The position numbers and the translations under genes are program-made. DNA of 64,000 bases from a virus. Where the stretch lies: positions 50,592-114,591 of the IMG/VR virus record IMGVR_UViG_3300025073_000817; one strand, written 5' to 3'. This document shows positions 30,524 to 38,848 of this stretch, piece after piece. Under the pieces are notes generated by a model. That model was not told the origin of the DNA. It saw only the letters and a program-made list of their open reading frames with translations, and did no database searches. Numbering within the stretch: the first letter of the stretch is position 1; the number at the start of each line of letters is the position of its first letter.

Positions 30524-30768
30524 TAATAATAAAATGCGATGTATGTGGTAATAATTTTTCTGAGACAGAAGCTCTGAATGAGTTGTTAATAAGTCACAAA
30601 AAAGTAAGAGATATGTGCGAATATTGTTTTGAAAAATTTGATAAATTAAGGAAACCCTTAATAGAAGAAATTGAAAGAAAAATTATTGATCAGATGCTAA
30701 TTGAAGCAAAAAATGAGATAAAAGATAATCAAATATTAAAATCTAAAAAAGGAGTAAAGAAATTATGA
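30520..30768 (+). CDS. Small zinc-finger protein, GTG start
   Basis: An 82-residue protein read from GTG (GTGA overlap with ligA; GTGGAGGT upstream). CDVCGN (about 6-11) and CEYCF (about 33-37) form a zinc ribbon. The rest is a charged helix (EEIERKIIDQMLIEAKNEIK) and basic tail. Confidence 0.65.
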   Translation: MIIIKCDVCGNNFSETEALNELLISHKKVRDMCEYCFEKFDKLRKPLIEEIERKIIDQMLIEAKNEIKDNQILKSKKGVKKL

Positions 30769-30845
30769 ATTGGCCTGAAGCAATTTTTGGAATAATAATA
30801 GCAATTGTAATTGCATGGGTCCTTGTTACGATTATAAAAAACTAA
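30765..30845 (+). CDS. 26-residue single-TM peptide
   Basis: MNWPEAIFGIIIAIVIAWVL plus a short VTIIKN end: one clean transmembrane helix. GGAG lies 10 nt upstream. Micropeptides of this kind are easily overlooked. It is the last gene before the promoter at 30890. Confidence 0.5.
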   Translation: MNWPEAIFGIIIAIVIAWVLVTIIKN

Positions 30846-30889
30846 AAAGTAAATTTCACATATAACATATTGAATAAACTGTAATTTAT

Positions 30890-30918
30890 TTGCAATACTT
30901 GTTTGTATGTGGTATAAT
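30890..30918 (+). promoter_or_regulatory. Sigma70-type promoter, extended -10
   Basis: TTGCAA (30890-30895), a 17-bp spacer ending TGTGG, TATAAT (30913-30918). Starts the unit of genes from 30953 that leads into the sigma-like factor. Confidence 0.75.
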
Positions 30919-30952
30919 ATAAATGCGGAATATATAAAAGGGAGGGAGAGCC

Positions 30953-31189
30953 ATGAGATGTCCAAAGTGTGGTCATCAATTTGAGAGTATTGAATGGGGG
31001 TTTGGGCAAGTACAATGTCCAAGTTGTTTAGAAATAATTGATCTTAATGAAGTAAGTATAGATAAATGGATTGAAAATAACTTAGAAACAACAAAGCAAG
31101 AATGCCAGCCAAAAATCTCAGCCAACGATAATCATACAACACACAAACAATCTTATAATTATAATCATTTTGAAGACGGATGTGTATAA
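30953..31189 (+). CDS. Zinc-ribbon protein
   Basis: A 78-residue protein with CPKC (3-6) and CPSC (about 22-25): a short rubredoxin/TFIIS-like ribbon followed by a polar tail. GGGAGGGAGAGCC site directly under the promoter. It could be a transcription-associated factor, but this is inference. Confidence 0.65.
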   Translation: MRCPKCGHQFESIEWGFGQVQCPSCLEIIDLNEVSIDKWIENNLETTKQECQPKISANDNHTTHKQSYNYNHFEDGCV

Positions 31190-31207
31190 TTCTGGAGGAT
31201 TAACCTT

Positions 31208-31498
31208 ATGCCAAATCTTATTTCGGAACTGGTCAGTAATCTAAAATTAATTGGTAATGATATCAAAGAAGCTGCAAAATCTGTTTTATATTCAATAAGA
31301 GATACAGAATATTTAGAAAATAAAATAATAGAAAAAGAAAATGAAATAGCTGACATAAATGCAATAAAAGAAATAGAAATAGAAAGAATTCTTCAAGAGT
31401 ATAGAGATGAATTAGAGTGTGAATGTATGGGAGAAGAAGACATCGATAAACAGATAGAAGACCTCAAAAAATCTTTAGATAAAGAAAGGGAAATCTGA
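31208..31498 (+). CDS. Acidic coiled-coil protein
   Basis: A 96-residue protein (MPNLISELVSNLKLIGNDIK...) with a long Glu/Ile/Lys heptad-like stretch (about 38-93) and one CEC. Probably an oligomer. TGGAGG 8 nt upstream. Unknown function. Confidence 0.62.
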   Translation: MPNLISELVSNLKLIGNDIKEAAKSVLYSIRDTEYLENKIIEKENEIADINAIKEIEIERILQEYRDELECECMGEEDIDKQIEDLKKSLDKEREI

Positions 31499-32211
31499 TG
31501 TCAAAACGGCAACTATTTGTTCCTGAGATTCCAAAGTACGTTGTTGAAGATGGCCCAAGGCATGTTCGTAATTATCTTGAACGAATATTGTCAAATAAAA
31601 TCATTTTAGATCCCAAAAAACTTGTAATAATCCCTGATATAACAGATTTTTTAGTATCCATGGATGGCGAACTTTTTGTAGGAAAATATGGTGTACGAAA
31701 AACAATTGCAAAAAAATTCAATTATGTTTCAGTGTCATTCTTAGTTAAGTTTGAAGATTTAGCTATTGGAACACTCCAGGTCAAAATGACCGAATCAACA
31801 TTCGTAGTAGTGAACCCCACCCAATTCCTCATAGTATCAATATCTAATATTTGCGAAACATGTTCTCATCACAAAATAAATTGTAAGTGTGATGAACAAT
31901 CTATTACTATGAATTCAAGCAAATCTGTGAATGATATCTTAGAATATAATGTTGGTGAGTATGGCAGACATGAATTAGATACAATAAATGTTTCTCCTGA
32001 AATATCAAATATTTTTGATTCTTATGAAAAAGAAACAGCAGAAATGGTTGATATCGATAAACGTCTTGAAAAATTTAACGAAATCATTAATAGTGTATCT
32101 AAGACACTAGGTGTTCCTAGGGATAAAGCAAAAGAAAGAGCCATAACTGCCATCAAACAAAATCCAGATATAACAGAAGAGGAAATAGCACTTCGTGTTT
32201 TAAAGGGATAA
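31498..32211 (+). CDS. Hypothetical protein
   Basis: A 237-residue protein starting MSKRQLFVPEIPKYVVEDGP. An alpha-beta N-terminal domain, a Cys/His cluster CETCSHHKINCKC (about 120-132) that may bind zinc, and a C-terminal helical segment resembling a small HTH (LGVPRDKAKERAITAIKQNP...TEEEIALRVL). ATG overlaps the upstream stop. It precedes the sigma-like gene, so a regulatory role is possible. Confidence 0.6.
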   Translation: MSKRQLFVPEIPKYVVEDGPRHVRNYLERILSNKIILDPKKLVIIPDITDFLVSMDGELFVGKYGVRKTIAKKFNYVSVSFLVKFEDLAIGTLQVKMTESTFVVVNPTQFLIVSISNICETCSHHKINCKCDEQSITMNSSKSVNDILEYNVGEYGRHELDTINVSPEISNIFDSYEKETAEMVDIDKRLEKFNEIINSVSKTLGVPRDKAKERAITAIKQNPDITEEEIALRVLKG

Positions 32212-32213
32212 AA

Positions 32214-32269
32214 TTACACTCCTGGGCAGGATTATCAACCATGGAGGGATTATAAGGAGGGGAGTGTAA
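32214..32269 (+). promoter_or_regulatory. Hairpin spanning the sigma-like gene's ribosome site and start
   Basis: TTACACTCC (32214-32222) and GGAGTGTAA (32261-32269) are perfect 9-bp arms. The right arm runs from the end of the AAGGAGGGG ribosome site to the A of the ATG at 32269. The 38-nt loop also repeats GGATTAT/GGGATTAT. Folding would block initiation, so this may time translation of the factor. Confidence 0.6.
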
Positions 32270-33069
32270 TGCCAAATAAAAAAGGAAGGAAAATATGGTA
32301 TAACGGCGAAGAATTATATGTCAATGATGTAGTAGAAGCACATAATGAACTTATTAAAATGATAGCATATCGGTGGTTATCGCTTAGAAAATTTGATCAA
32401 ATAATTGAAAGATGCGACTTAGAACAAGAGTTAAGGCTACATTTACTTAAGAACTTACATACTTATAAACAAGAAAAAGGAGCTGCACTAACATCATATA
32501 TTATTACATTGTCCAAAAGATATTTTATAAATAGATTAAAAGTAGCTAAGACTAATCTATTTATAAAATACGGAACCAACGGCCAACCTAAAACTAAGAT
32601 CAAACACATCAATTTATATTCTAAAGTAGAGGAAGATGTTTTATTATGTGATACATTATCATCTAAAGATGACGATGATAATCCTGAAAATAATATATTG
32701 TATGAAGAATGTGTTAAGGAAATAAAAGAAAGATTAAATCAAACAATATATACTCCTACTGGATTCATAAAGAAGAAAAGAACATTTTCAAGAAAAGTAT
32801 TTGATCTGTTATATAACCCTCCTGAAATTTTTACCAAATTCGTAAGATTTGAATCTAATTGCCGCGTAAGAGCTGCCAACGGAAATCATAGAAAACCTGC
32901 AACGAATTGCTGCTATCCATCTGCAGAAATAGTGGCAGATTTTTTGGAAGTAAATACAAGAGCGGTTAATATATCTTCTAAAATAATTAGAAATACTATA
33001 AAAAGATATTGGAGGAAAGATGAAAAAACAATCCTCAGAAAAAGGAAAAATGAGGAAGAAAATTCATGA
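32269..33069 (+). CDS. Sigma70-family-like RNA polymerase sigma factor
   Basis: A 266-residue protein. Residues about 24-98 resemble region 2: helices around ELIKMIAYRWLSL, DLEQELRLHLLKNLHTY and ALTSYIITLSKRYFINRLK, matching the pattern by which sigma70 region 2 contacts core polymerase and the -10 element. The C-terminal third has an HTH-like segment (SAEIVADFLEVNTRAVNISS) that could be region 4. No phage RNA polymerase is visible, so this factor probably redirects host polymerase to later phage promoters. Confidence in region 2 is moderate and region 4 is weak. Confidence 0.62.
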   Translation: MPNKKGRKIWYNGEELYVNDVVEAHNELIKMIAYRWLSLRKFDQIIERCDLEQELRLHLLKNLHTYKQEKGAALTSYIITLSKRYFINRLKVAKTNLFIKYGTNGQPKTKIKHINLYSKVEEDVLLCDTLSSKDDDDNPENNILYEECVKEIKERLNQTIYTPTGFIKKKRTFSRKVFDLLYNPPEIFTKFVRFESNCRVRAANGNHRKPATNCCYPSAEIVADFLEVNTRAVNISSKIIRNTIKRYWRKDEKTILRKRKNEEENS

Positions 33070-33493
33070 AATTGAAGAAAATCAAGATAAAATTTTAAAG
33101 AGGGTCAAAAAACTACATGATGAACTTATAGAAACCATAAGGCCAGAAGTTGTTTCAGTTTTCAGAAAGAAAATTAAAGGTAAGATATCAAGAGAAGTAG
33201 AATCGAATCTTGAAGAAGCTAAAGCAAAATTAAAATCAGAAATTACAGGATTATTAGAAAATGGTTATTTCAATAGATTAGATAATTTAGCTAATCAATT
33301 GATATCATCAAAAATAAAGAACAAAAAATTCTATGAGACATATGTAATGAAAGGTGGTAAAATTTCACTAAAGAGAATTATGAAAAAATACGATGAAGGA
33401 TGGAGGATAGCATATCATGGAATTTTAAAAGATGGAGAACCGCAAATCATCATTATGGATCGGCCAAAATCCATAAAGGAGAAAGACAAATGA
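33020..33493 (+). CDS. Coiled-coil hypothetical protein
   Basis: A 157-residue basic, helical protein (MKKQSSEKGKMRKKIHEIEE...) with coiled-coil character over residues 10-110 and a small beta tail (WRIAYHGILKDGEPQIIIMD). Starts 50 nt before the sigma-like gene ends, behind TTGGAGGAAAG, so the two are co-translated. An anti-sigma or polymerase-binding partner is possible but unsupported. Confidence 0.62.
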   Translation: MKKQSSEKGKMRKKIHEIEENQDKILKRVKKLHDELIETIRPEVVSVFRKKIKGKISREVESNLEEAKAKLKSEITGLLENGYFNRLDNLANQLISSKIKNKKFYETYVMKGGKISLKRIMKKYDEGWRIAYHGILKDGEPQIIIMDRPKSIKEKDK

Positions 33494-33930
33494 GATTCGA
33501 TACTTGGCCTGATTTAAAAGTTAATCGTAAACCAAAATACCAATATCCCTGGACTATGGGGATTATTATATTACTAATAATCATTTTAATGATTCTATTT
33601 CTATTTGTCCCAGGAGAAGCTACTGTTTGGGATGATGGATGGGAGCCAGATATCAATGTAATTTTTCGTCCAAAAGATAATAATGGTTTTATGACTTTTG
33701 TTCCATTTTTAAAAGGTGAGTATTTTTTTGTAGAATTACGGCAAGATATTCCAATTCAAAAACAAATTAATAGAATAATTGCATTTGAAATATTAATTCA
33801 TTATATAGTTGGTGATCAAATACAAATTAAATCTGTACCAGAACCCATATCTATGGTACTATTAGGTTCAGGAATTGTTGGACTAATTGTAATAAGAAGG
33901 AAAATAAGTGGATCTCTTAAAAGAAATTAA
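33490..33930 (+). CDS. Membrane/exported protein with PEP-CTERM sorting signal
   Basis: A 146-residue protein. Residues about 27-48 form an N-terminal hydrophobic helix (IIILLIIILMILFLFVPGEA). A beta-rich exported domain follows, and the protein ends with VPEPISMVLLGSGIVGLIVI plus RRK and a basic tail. That end is a textbook PEP-CTERM signal (VPEP, hydrophobic helix with a GSG turn, then RR), processed by exosortases in Gram-negative bacteria that make extracellular matrix. A PEP-CTERM tail in a phage protein is unusual and ties the host to exosortase-bearing bacteria. ATG 33490 with AAGGAG upstream. Confidence 0.75.
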   Translation: MRFDTWPDLKVNRKPKYQYPWTMGIIILLIIILMILFLFVPGEATVWDDGWEPDINVIFRPKDNNGFMTFVPFLKGEYFFVELRQDIPIQKQINRIIAFEILIHYIVGDQIQIKSVPEPISMVLLGSGIVGLIVIRRKISGSLKRN

Positions 33931-35566
33931 GTCCTTCAAAAGAACAAAATCTTCTTCTAAGAAGGTTTCAATTCTAGTTGGTAGCAATCATTCTAAAATA
34001 ATAGGATATGTTCACCCTGCAATAAAAACTAAGATATCTGATAAGATGAAATATTTTCCTGATGGGGCTATTTTTTCTAGGGCCTTTAAGGAAAAAAAAT
34101 GGGATGGATATATAAGAATGTTTAGCACAAGGATGCAAACATTTCCAACTGGATTTTTAAAAGATGTAGAAAAAATATTGATAAAATTTAAATATAAGGT
34201 CAAAATAAATGATAACAGACCTATCATCAAATTTAATGGAGATCCACTCGAACCAGTTCTTGATTTGATGAGAATTAAAAGACAAAGAGCCAGAAAATAT
34301 CAGATTAGAGCAGCAACTAAAGCCATTGATTTAAGATATGGAATTATTAATATATTTACAGGCGGTGGTAAAACAATCATTATCAATATGATTATTAAGG
34401 CCATAGATGAAGCTACTGATTACAAGCTAAATATCAAAGTTATTACTTCGGGAATATCATTAATTTCACAATTAAGAGAACAAATAAGAGCCTTTCAAGG
34501 AATTTATATTGGCATGTTAGGTGGTGGTGTTAATGACCGTGGTAGGATAACAGTCGCCAGTATTAATACCCTGGCAGAAAGAATAAATTCAAATAACAAA
34601 AAAGCAATCAAAGACATCAGGAATACAGATGTTCTTTTTATAGATGAAGCACATCATTCACCTGCAAAAACTTTCAAATCAGTAATAGGTCTAGCAAATA
34701 ATGTTGCTCTTTGTATAGGAACTACAGCTACATATAAAAGAGCCGAAACAGAAGGAGATATGATATTAAAAGCTGTGACTGGTAATATCATATATAAAAA
34801 ATCTATTTCTTCAGGAATTAAAAATGGATGGCTCGCCAAACCAACAATCATTATTTTCCAATATTCAGAAGATTTTAGTGAAAAAGATATAGATAGAAAA
34901 TATAATAAATTAAATAGGCATAAGAAAAAAAAGAAAGAATCGAATACTTCAGAGTATATTAAATCATATTCTGTACTCGTAGCTAACAATGAACATAGAA
35001 ATCAATTGATTAGCAAAATTATAAAGGTCCTAGATGATTATAATCTTTCTAGTGTTACTTTTGTTCAATCAATTGATCAGGGCCACTTAATCAATCAAAA
35101 AGCTAGAGAGTTTGGTGTGCAACAATCAGTTTTTATGAAGGGTGAAAATAAAGTATTAGATAGATCTAAAAATATTCAGGATTTTAAGAAAGGCAGATTA
35201 AGGCATATAGTTTGTACTAGAATTATTAACGAGGGATTAGATTTTCCAGAAGCTAATGCAGGAATTAGAGCTGGCGCTCTTAAGTATGAAGGAACAGTTA
35301 TTCAACAAATCGGTAGAATACTTAGAAAAGTTAAACCTAAACTTGCTAAAGACATAGATAGAAAAGAAACTCAGAGGATTTTTTGGATTGATATATGTGA
35401 TGTTAATAATAGACATCTAGCCTCACATGCGCTTGAAAGAATAGGAACTTATGAATCCGAAGAAGAATTTGAAATTGTTTATGTTGACAATATTGATGAA
35501 TTGAAAGGTGTTATTGATGAACGGATCAAGGAAGTTAAAATCATCAGTAAGAATGGGAAAATTTAA
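33908..35566 (+). CDS. Superfamily 2 DNA helicase (UvsW-like)
   Basis: A 552-residue protein read from GTG (AAGGA 7 nt upstream). Motifs in order: Q-like region RARKYQIRAATKAID, Walker A FTGGGKT (about 150-156), DEAHH (about 245), GTTATY motif III, then the second RecA domain with VTFVQSIDQGHLI, TRIINEGLDFPEA (motif V) and QQIGRILRK (motif VI). The ~110-residue N-terminal extension resembles the T4 UvsW arrangement. Inferred role: branch migration and recombination-dependent replication. Intact. Confidence 0.88.
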   Translation: MDLLKEIKSFKRTKSSSKKVSILVGSNHSKIIGYVHPAIKTKISDKMKYFPDGAIFSRAFKEKKWDGYIRMFSTRMQTFPTGFLKDVEKILIKFKYKVKINDNRPIIKFNGDPLEPVLDLMRIKRQRARKYQIRAATKAIDLRYGIINIFTGGGKTIIINMIIKAIDEATDYKLNIKVITSGISLISQLREQIRAFQGIYIGMLGGGVNDRGRITVASINTLAERINSNNKKAIKDIRNTDVLFIDEAHHSPAKTFKSVIGLANNVALCIGTTATYKRAETEGDMILKAVTGNIIYKKSISSGIKNGWLAKPTIIIFQYSEDFSEKDIDRKYNKLNRHKKKKKESNTSEYIKSYSVLVANNEHRNQLISKIIKVLDDYNLSSVTFVQSIDQGHLINQKAREFGVQQSVFMKGENKVLDRSKNIQDFKKGRLRHIVCTRIINEGLDFPEANAGIRAGALKYEGTVIQQIGRILRKVKPKLAKDIDRKETQRIFWIDICDVNNRHLASHALERIGTYESEEEFEIVYVDNIDELKGVIDERIKEVKIISKNGKI

Positions 35567-36173
35567 TCTTGACAAACTATGTCTTAATATAGATTCTGAT
35601 GAATTATGCATTGCAACACTCGATGAAATAGAAAATAATACAAAAAAAGATCCAGAAGCTGTAGCCGTTCGCAGAATCATACGGGCTAGGATGGCTGACC
35701 AACGAAGAAAATCTCGTGAGAAACAAAGAATTTATACATCTTATTTGAATAGGTATTTCTTATCATTAATCGCAAGTGCTACTGGTTACAAATCTTGGAC
35801 TTCTTTTGAAAAAAGTAAGTTAAAGAGAATAAGAAGAAGAATAGAAGAAATATATTCAATACCAGTTAATTATTATCAGGTATTCGTATATAGAACTGTT
35901 TACAAATATCTCAAATGGGATAAGCATAACATAATGTATTCTAACTTTGTAGGATTTATGAATTCAGAATTTAATATCATTAATTGCTCTAAATTTCTAT
36001 CAAGCAGAAGCATGATGTGGAGATACAGATATTCAACTTATCCATCTGAATATAAAGAGAAATGGGGGAAGCCAGTTCCTATAAGATATCAAAAGATAGG
36101 TATAAATGATATGGTTGTTAAACATGATTTACATTCAGATTTCATTACAAAGAGAATCAATAGGTTTAAATGA
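35553..36173 (+). CDS. Hypothetical basic protein
   Basis: A 206-residue protein starting MGKFNLDKLCLNIDSDELCI. The middle is very basic (RRIIRARMADQRRKSREKQR) and the rest is rich in Tyr/Arg/Lys, suggesting nucleic-acid binding. It sits between two helicase-related ATPases. ATG 35553 overlaps the helicase end by 14 nt; earlier in-frame starts (35508, 35517) are possible. Confidence 0.6.
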   Translation: MGKFNLDKLCLNIDSDELCIATLDEIENNTKKDPEAVAVRRIIRARMADQRRKSREKQRIYTSYLNRYFLSLIASATGYKSWTSFEKSKLKRIRRRIEEIYSIPVNYYQVFVYRTVYKYLKWDKHNIMYSNFVGFMNSEFNIINCSKFLSSRSMMWRYRYSTYPSEYKEKWGKPVPIRYQKIGINDMVVKHDLHSDFITKRINRFK

Positions 36174-36961
36174 TGGCGACGACTTATCGATATCAATTGT
36201 TCTATAACAGAATAAGTAAGTTTAGAAACAAAATGTTGGCATGTGATAAATGCGGAGGCGAAGGATATCTTCCTGTAGATAGAAATAGTAATGGTATTTT
36301 AATACCCTATAAGGATTGCGAATGTAAGAAAGAATTTTTCAATACCAAGAAAATTATAATGTCTAATATTCCCATCAAAAGAATAAAACTTCTAACAGGT
36401 AATATCAAAAAAAGAGTCGTAGTAAATCCATTAAATGGTAAACAAACATCTCTTTATAAGAAAGTAATTAAAAGATACATTAATAAATTTGAAGAAGCTA
36501 GAAGCAATGGGTTAGGATTGATGTTTTTTGGGCATCCAGGTAGTGGTAAGACCGTTGCTGGAATGTATGTAATAGCAAACCTTATTAACAAAAATTATGA
36601 TTGCTATTATATCTATTTCAAGGATCTAATTTCTCTCTTGATTGAAAGTTATAATGATGACGAAAAAAAACCTCTATTCAAGGAAATAATTAATGTAGAC
36701 TTATTGGTAATAGATGAGTTATCACTTGTAAGCAGAGTAACTCCATTGATGATCTCAGAATTTTCGTCTATATGTAAACAAAGATTTGAAGCTGGTAAAC
36801 CAACCATAATAATTTCAAATTACAAAACAACTGAAGAGATATATAAGAACTTTGGCTCACCAATGGAATCTCTGTTAAACGAAGCATTTGCGCCATTCAA
36901 GTTTGTTGATACAGATATGAGAGTAGATAAACTTGACTATATCAAATCATTCTTTGAATAG
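36170..36961 (+). CDS. Helicase loader, DnaC/IstB-like AAA+ ATPase
   Basis: A 263-residue protein. An N-terminal zinc-binding segment (CDKCGGEGYLP...DCECKK, about 25-52) is followed by Walker A GHPGSGKT (about 121-128), Walker B LLVIDEL (about 183-189) and sensor-1 TIIISNYKT. This layout (Cys cluster plus AAA+) is that of DnaC/DnaI-type loaders that place DnaB-like helicase on DNA. A DnaB-like helicase lies 1.9 kb downstream. Confidence 0.85.
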   Translation: MMATTYRYQLFYNRISKFRNKMLACDKCGGEGYLPVDRNSNGILIPYKDCECKKEFFNTKKIIMSNIPIKRIKLLTGNIKKRVVVNPLNGKQTSLYKKVIKRYINKFEEARSNGLGLMFFGHPGSGKTVAGMYVIANLINKNYDCYYIYFKDLISLLIESYNDDEKKPLFKEIINVDLLVIDELSLVSRVTPLMISEFSSICKQRFEAGKPTIIISNYKTTEEIYKNFGSPMESLLNEAFAPFKFVDTDMRVDKLDYIKSFFE

Positions 36962-36971
36962 GAGGAAAATA

Positions 36972-37277
36972 ATGAGATATACTAAATATGACCCATTAAT
37001 TGAGGATTTAATAGATTTAGATACAATTGAATTGATAAAAGAAATCATGTTAGGTGCATTAATTGAAGTAGAAAGGTTAAAATATAGAATTGATAGAATG
37101 AATACAGATGCTAATGAAGGTATTTATTTTAATGATTATGGTACTGAAACTGATCCACCTTTTGAAGCCCCAAATTTTGATGACGTAATTTCTTTTATTT
37201 ACAATATCAACAAATTGCTAACCATTGCAGATGCTTTAATTGATTTTCATAAAATAGAAAAGAGATTAATAAAATGA
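36972..37277 (+). CDS. Acidic helical hypothetical protein
   Basis: A 101-residue protein starting MRYTKYDPLIEDLIDLDTIE. Two amphipathic helical halves, ending IADALIDFHKIEKRLIK. Similar layout to the proteins at 41216 (LNALVDIQRR) and 55211, which may be distant paralogues. TAGGAGGAAAATA supports ATG 36972. Confidence 0.65.
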   Translation: MRYTKYDPLIEDLIDLDTIELIKEIMLGALIEVERLKYRIDRMNTDANEGIYFNDYGTETDPPFEAPNFDDVISFIYNINKLLTIADALIDFHKIEKRLIK

Positions 37278-37465
37278 ATGATTATACTTTAATGAGGGAA
37301 AATCCTGAGCTATATAAAAAAATAAAAAGAAATAGATTTATTAGTGATCAACTAGCTAAGAAAGGTGTCTATTTTGATTTTGAAACAAATACTTACCATC
37401 TTAGAGGCAAGGCAGATATTACCTTTTTAGAAAATAATGAAAGGATAATTAGCCATGAAGGATAA
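37274..37465 (+). CDS. Tagged small protein, MNDYT-NPxLYK subtype
   Basis: A 63-residue protein starting MNDYTLMRENPELYKKIKRN. It has the MNxYT tag but then an NPxLYxxxxxNR helix not found in the barrel family. It shares this whole N-terminus with the gene at 37687. Confidence 0.7.
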   Translation: MNDYTLMRENPELYKKIKRNRFISDQLAKKGVYFDFETNTYHLRGKADITFLENNERIISHEG

Positions 37466-37694
37466 AGAAAGATTAGATTGGCTGCAAGAACAAGATTGTT
37501 ACTCAGTAATTTCTGATGACAGAGGGCATTTTGCTTGTGTGGTAGAAGGAATACAAGATGTTCCGTTAGAAGTTCCAAATGATATCCAGACAACTTTCTT
37601 TATAAAAAAGAACCAATGGAAGAAATCAGTACGTGAAGCGATTGATTGTGCAATAGAAAGACAACATAAAGAAGAAAGTGATAGCTATGAATGA
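37455..37694 (+). CDS. Small conserved phage-type protein
   Basis: A 79-residue protein starting MKDKERLDWLQEQDCYSVIS. The (K/E)RLDWLQ opening followed by a beta strand and a C-terminal helix (VREAIDCAIERQHKE) recalls small proteins common in phage early regions. Function unknown. Confidence 0.65.
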   Translation: MKDKERLDWLQEQDCYSVISDDRGHFACVVEGIQDVPLEVPNDIQTTFFIKKNQWKKSVREAIDCAIERQHKEESDSYE

Positions 37695-38043
37695 TTATAC
37701 TCTTCTAAAAACTAATCCAAAATTATATGAACAAAGAAAAGCAAACAGAAAACTATACGAAAAATATAAGAAAGTTTTTGAAAGAATGGCAATAGCCATG
37801 AGGCCCTCACCCACTGTAATGTATAATCTAATAGATTCTTTTGCATTTTGTTCAATTACAACAAAAGAGATTGCAAATGCATTCAAAGAATTTGAAAAAG
37901 CTACTTCTAAAATACAAATTCTCAAAAATCGTTCCGGCGAATTGCCAAGATTGTCGATTGGGCAAGACGAGAACAAAAATAGTTCCACATGGTGGGAACC
38001 CACTAGCAAAACTTATATTACTCGGGGAAGGCCCGGGGTCTGA
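37687..38043 (+). CDS. Tagged protein overlapping the uracil-DNA glycosylase gene
   Basis: A 118-residue frame starting MNDYTLLKTNPKLYEQRKAN, paralogous in its first 25 residues to the gene at 37274. Its last ~55 codons overlap the glycosylase in another frame and look non-natural (SSTWWEPTSKTYITRGRPGV), so the original stop may have been lost, or the two genes were once separated by a frameshift. Confidence 0.55.
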   Translation: MNDYTLLKTNPKLYEQRKANRKLYEKYKKVFERMAIAMRPSPTVMYNLIDSFAFCSITTKEIANAFKEFEKATSKIQILKNRSGELPRLSIGQDENKNSSTWWEPTSKTYITRGRPGV

Positions 38044-38479
38044 AGAAGATTTATCTGGAAAACCTTTTGTTGGAAGATCTGGGAAAAAATTATTCAAAAC
38101 CATAAATGCTCTTGGGTTTGAAAGAGAAGATTTCTTAATACTCAATTTGATAAAATGTAGACCCCCGAATAATAGGAATCCAGGTTATGATGAAATAAAA
38201 GAGTGTAGAAAATATTTATATCAGCAATTTGAATTATCACAAGCTAAAGTAATTCTAGTCTTAGGCAAGGTAGCTTGGAAGGCAATGACTGGTGTCTATT
38301 TACCAGTAACCATATATCGTGGCACTACGCAAGAATGGACTAGATTATCAAAAGAATTCAAAATAGTTTACACTTATCACCCATCTTATGTTTTGAGAAA
38401 CAATACAATAGAGACTAATAAAGATTTTTTATCGGATATTAAATCAGCACTAGACTTGGCAGGATATTTTCGGAGATAA
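37877..38479 (+). CDS. Uracil-DNA glycosylase, family 4/5-like
   Basis: A 200-residue protein. CQDCRLGKTRT (C23, C26) is the first part of an iron-sulphur site. GEGPGSEEDLSGKPFVGRSG is the catalytic/water-activating motif. LNLIKCRPPNNRNPGYDEI and a later C follow, and TYHPSYVLRN is the C-terminal motif with the key His. These match the Fe-S uracil-DNA glycosylases that remove uracil from DNA. I take ATG 37877; an upstream ATG at 37841 is in frame. A role in repairing phage DNA is likely, alongside ligase and polymerase. Confidence 0.85.
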   Translation: MHSKNLKKLLLKYKFSKIVPANCQDCRLGKTRTKIVPHGGNPLAKLILLGEGPGSEEDLSGKPFVGRSGKKLFKTINALGFEREDFLILNLIKCRPPNNRNPGYDEIKECRKYLYQQFELSQAKVILVLGKVAWKAMTGVYLPVTIYRGTTQEWTRLSKEFKIVYTYHPSYVLRNNTIETNKDFLSDIKSALDLAGYFRR

Positions 38480-38484
38480 TGAAT

Positions 38485-38847
38485 ATGAATAAATATACTG
38501 AGGAAAAATTATTTAGGAATATACATAAACATAATTATTCAATAAAAATAAAGAATGAAATTGTTCCATTTAAAAGGTGGTACAATTTATTCTTAAGTAA
38601 TAAATCATGGGGAAAATGTTGTGGGACCAGATCCTTAGCTTTTAAGGAAGTAATTACTCACAAATGCTGTAATTGTAATCGTATATATATTGAAGAACAA
38701 GAAAGTTTCTGGATATGTTATAAATGCAAGGGAAGACATAATATAGATTCAACTACTCCTAATGAAATATTTATAGGCATTTTTGTTTATGTACTCATAT
38801 TTTTTATAATTTATGGAATAGTACATAATCATTTCATAGTAGGTTGA
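38485..38847 (+). CDS. Tagged zinc-finger membrane protein
   Basis: A 120-residue protein starting MNKYTEEKLFRNIHKHNYSI. The tag is joined to a zinc-binding middle (GKCCG..., HKCCNCNRIY, CYKCKGRH) and a C-terminal transmembrane helix (IFIGIFVYVLIFFIIYGIV). ATG 38479 (MNMNKYT) is also possible with CGGAG close upstream. A membrane-bound Cys-rich protein of unknown role. Confidence 0.65.
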   Translation: MNKYTEEKLFRNIHKHNYSIKIKNEIVPFKRWYNLFLSNKSWGKCCGTRSLAFKEVITHKCCNCNRIYIEEQESFWICYKCKGRHNIDSTTPNEIFIGIFVYVLIFFIIYGIVHNHFIVG

Positions 38848-38848
38848 T

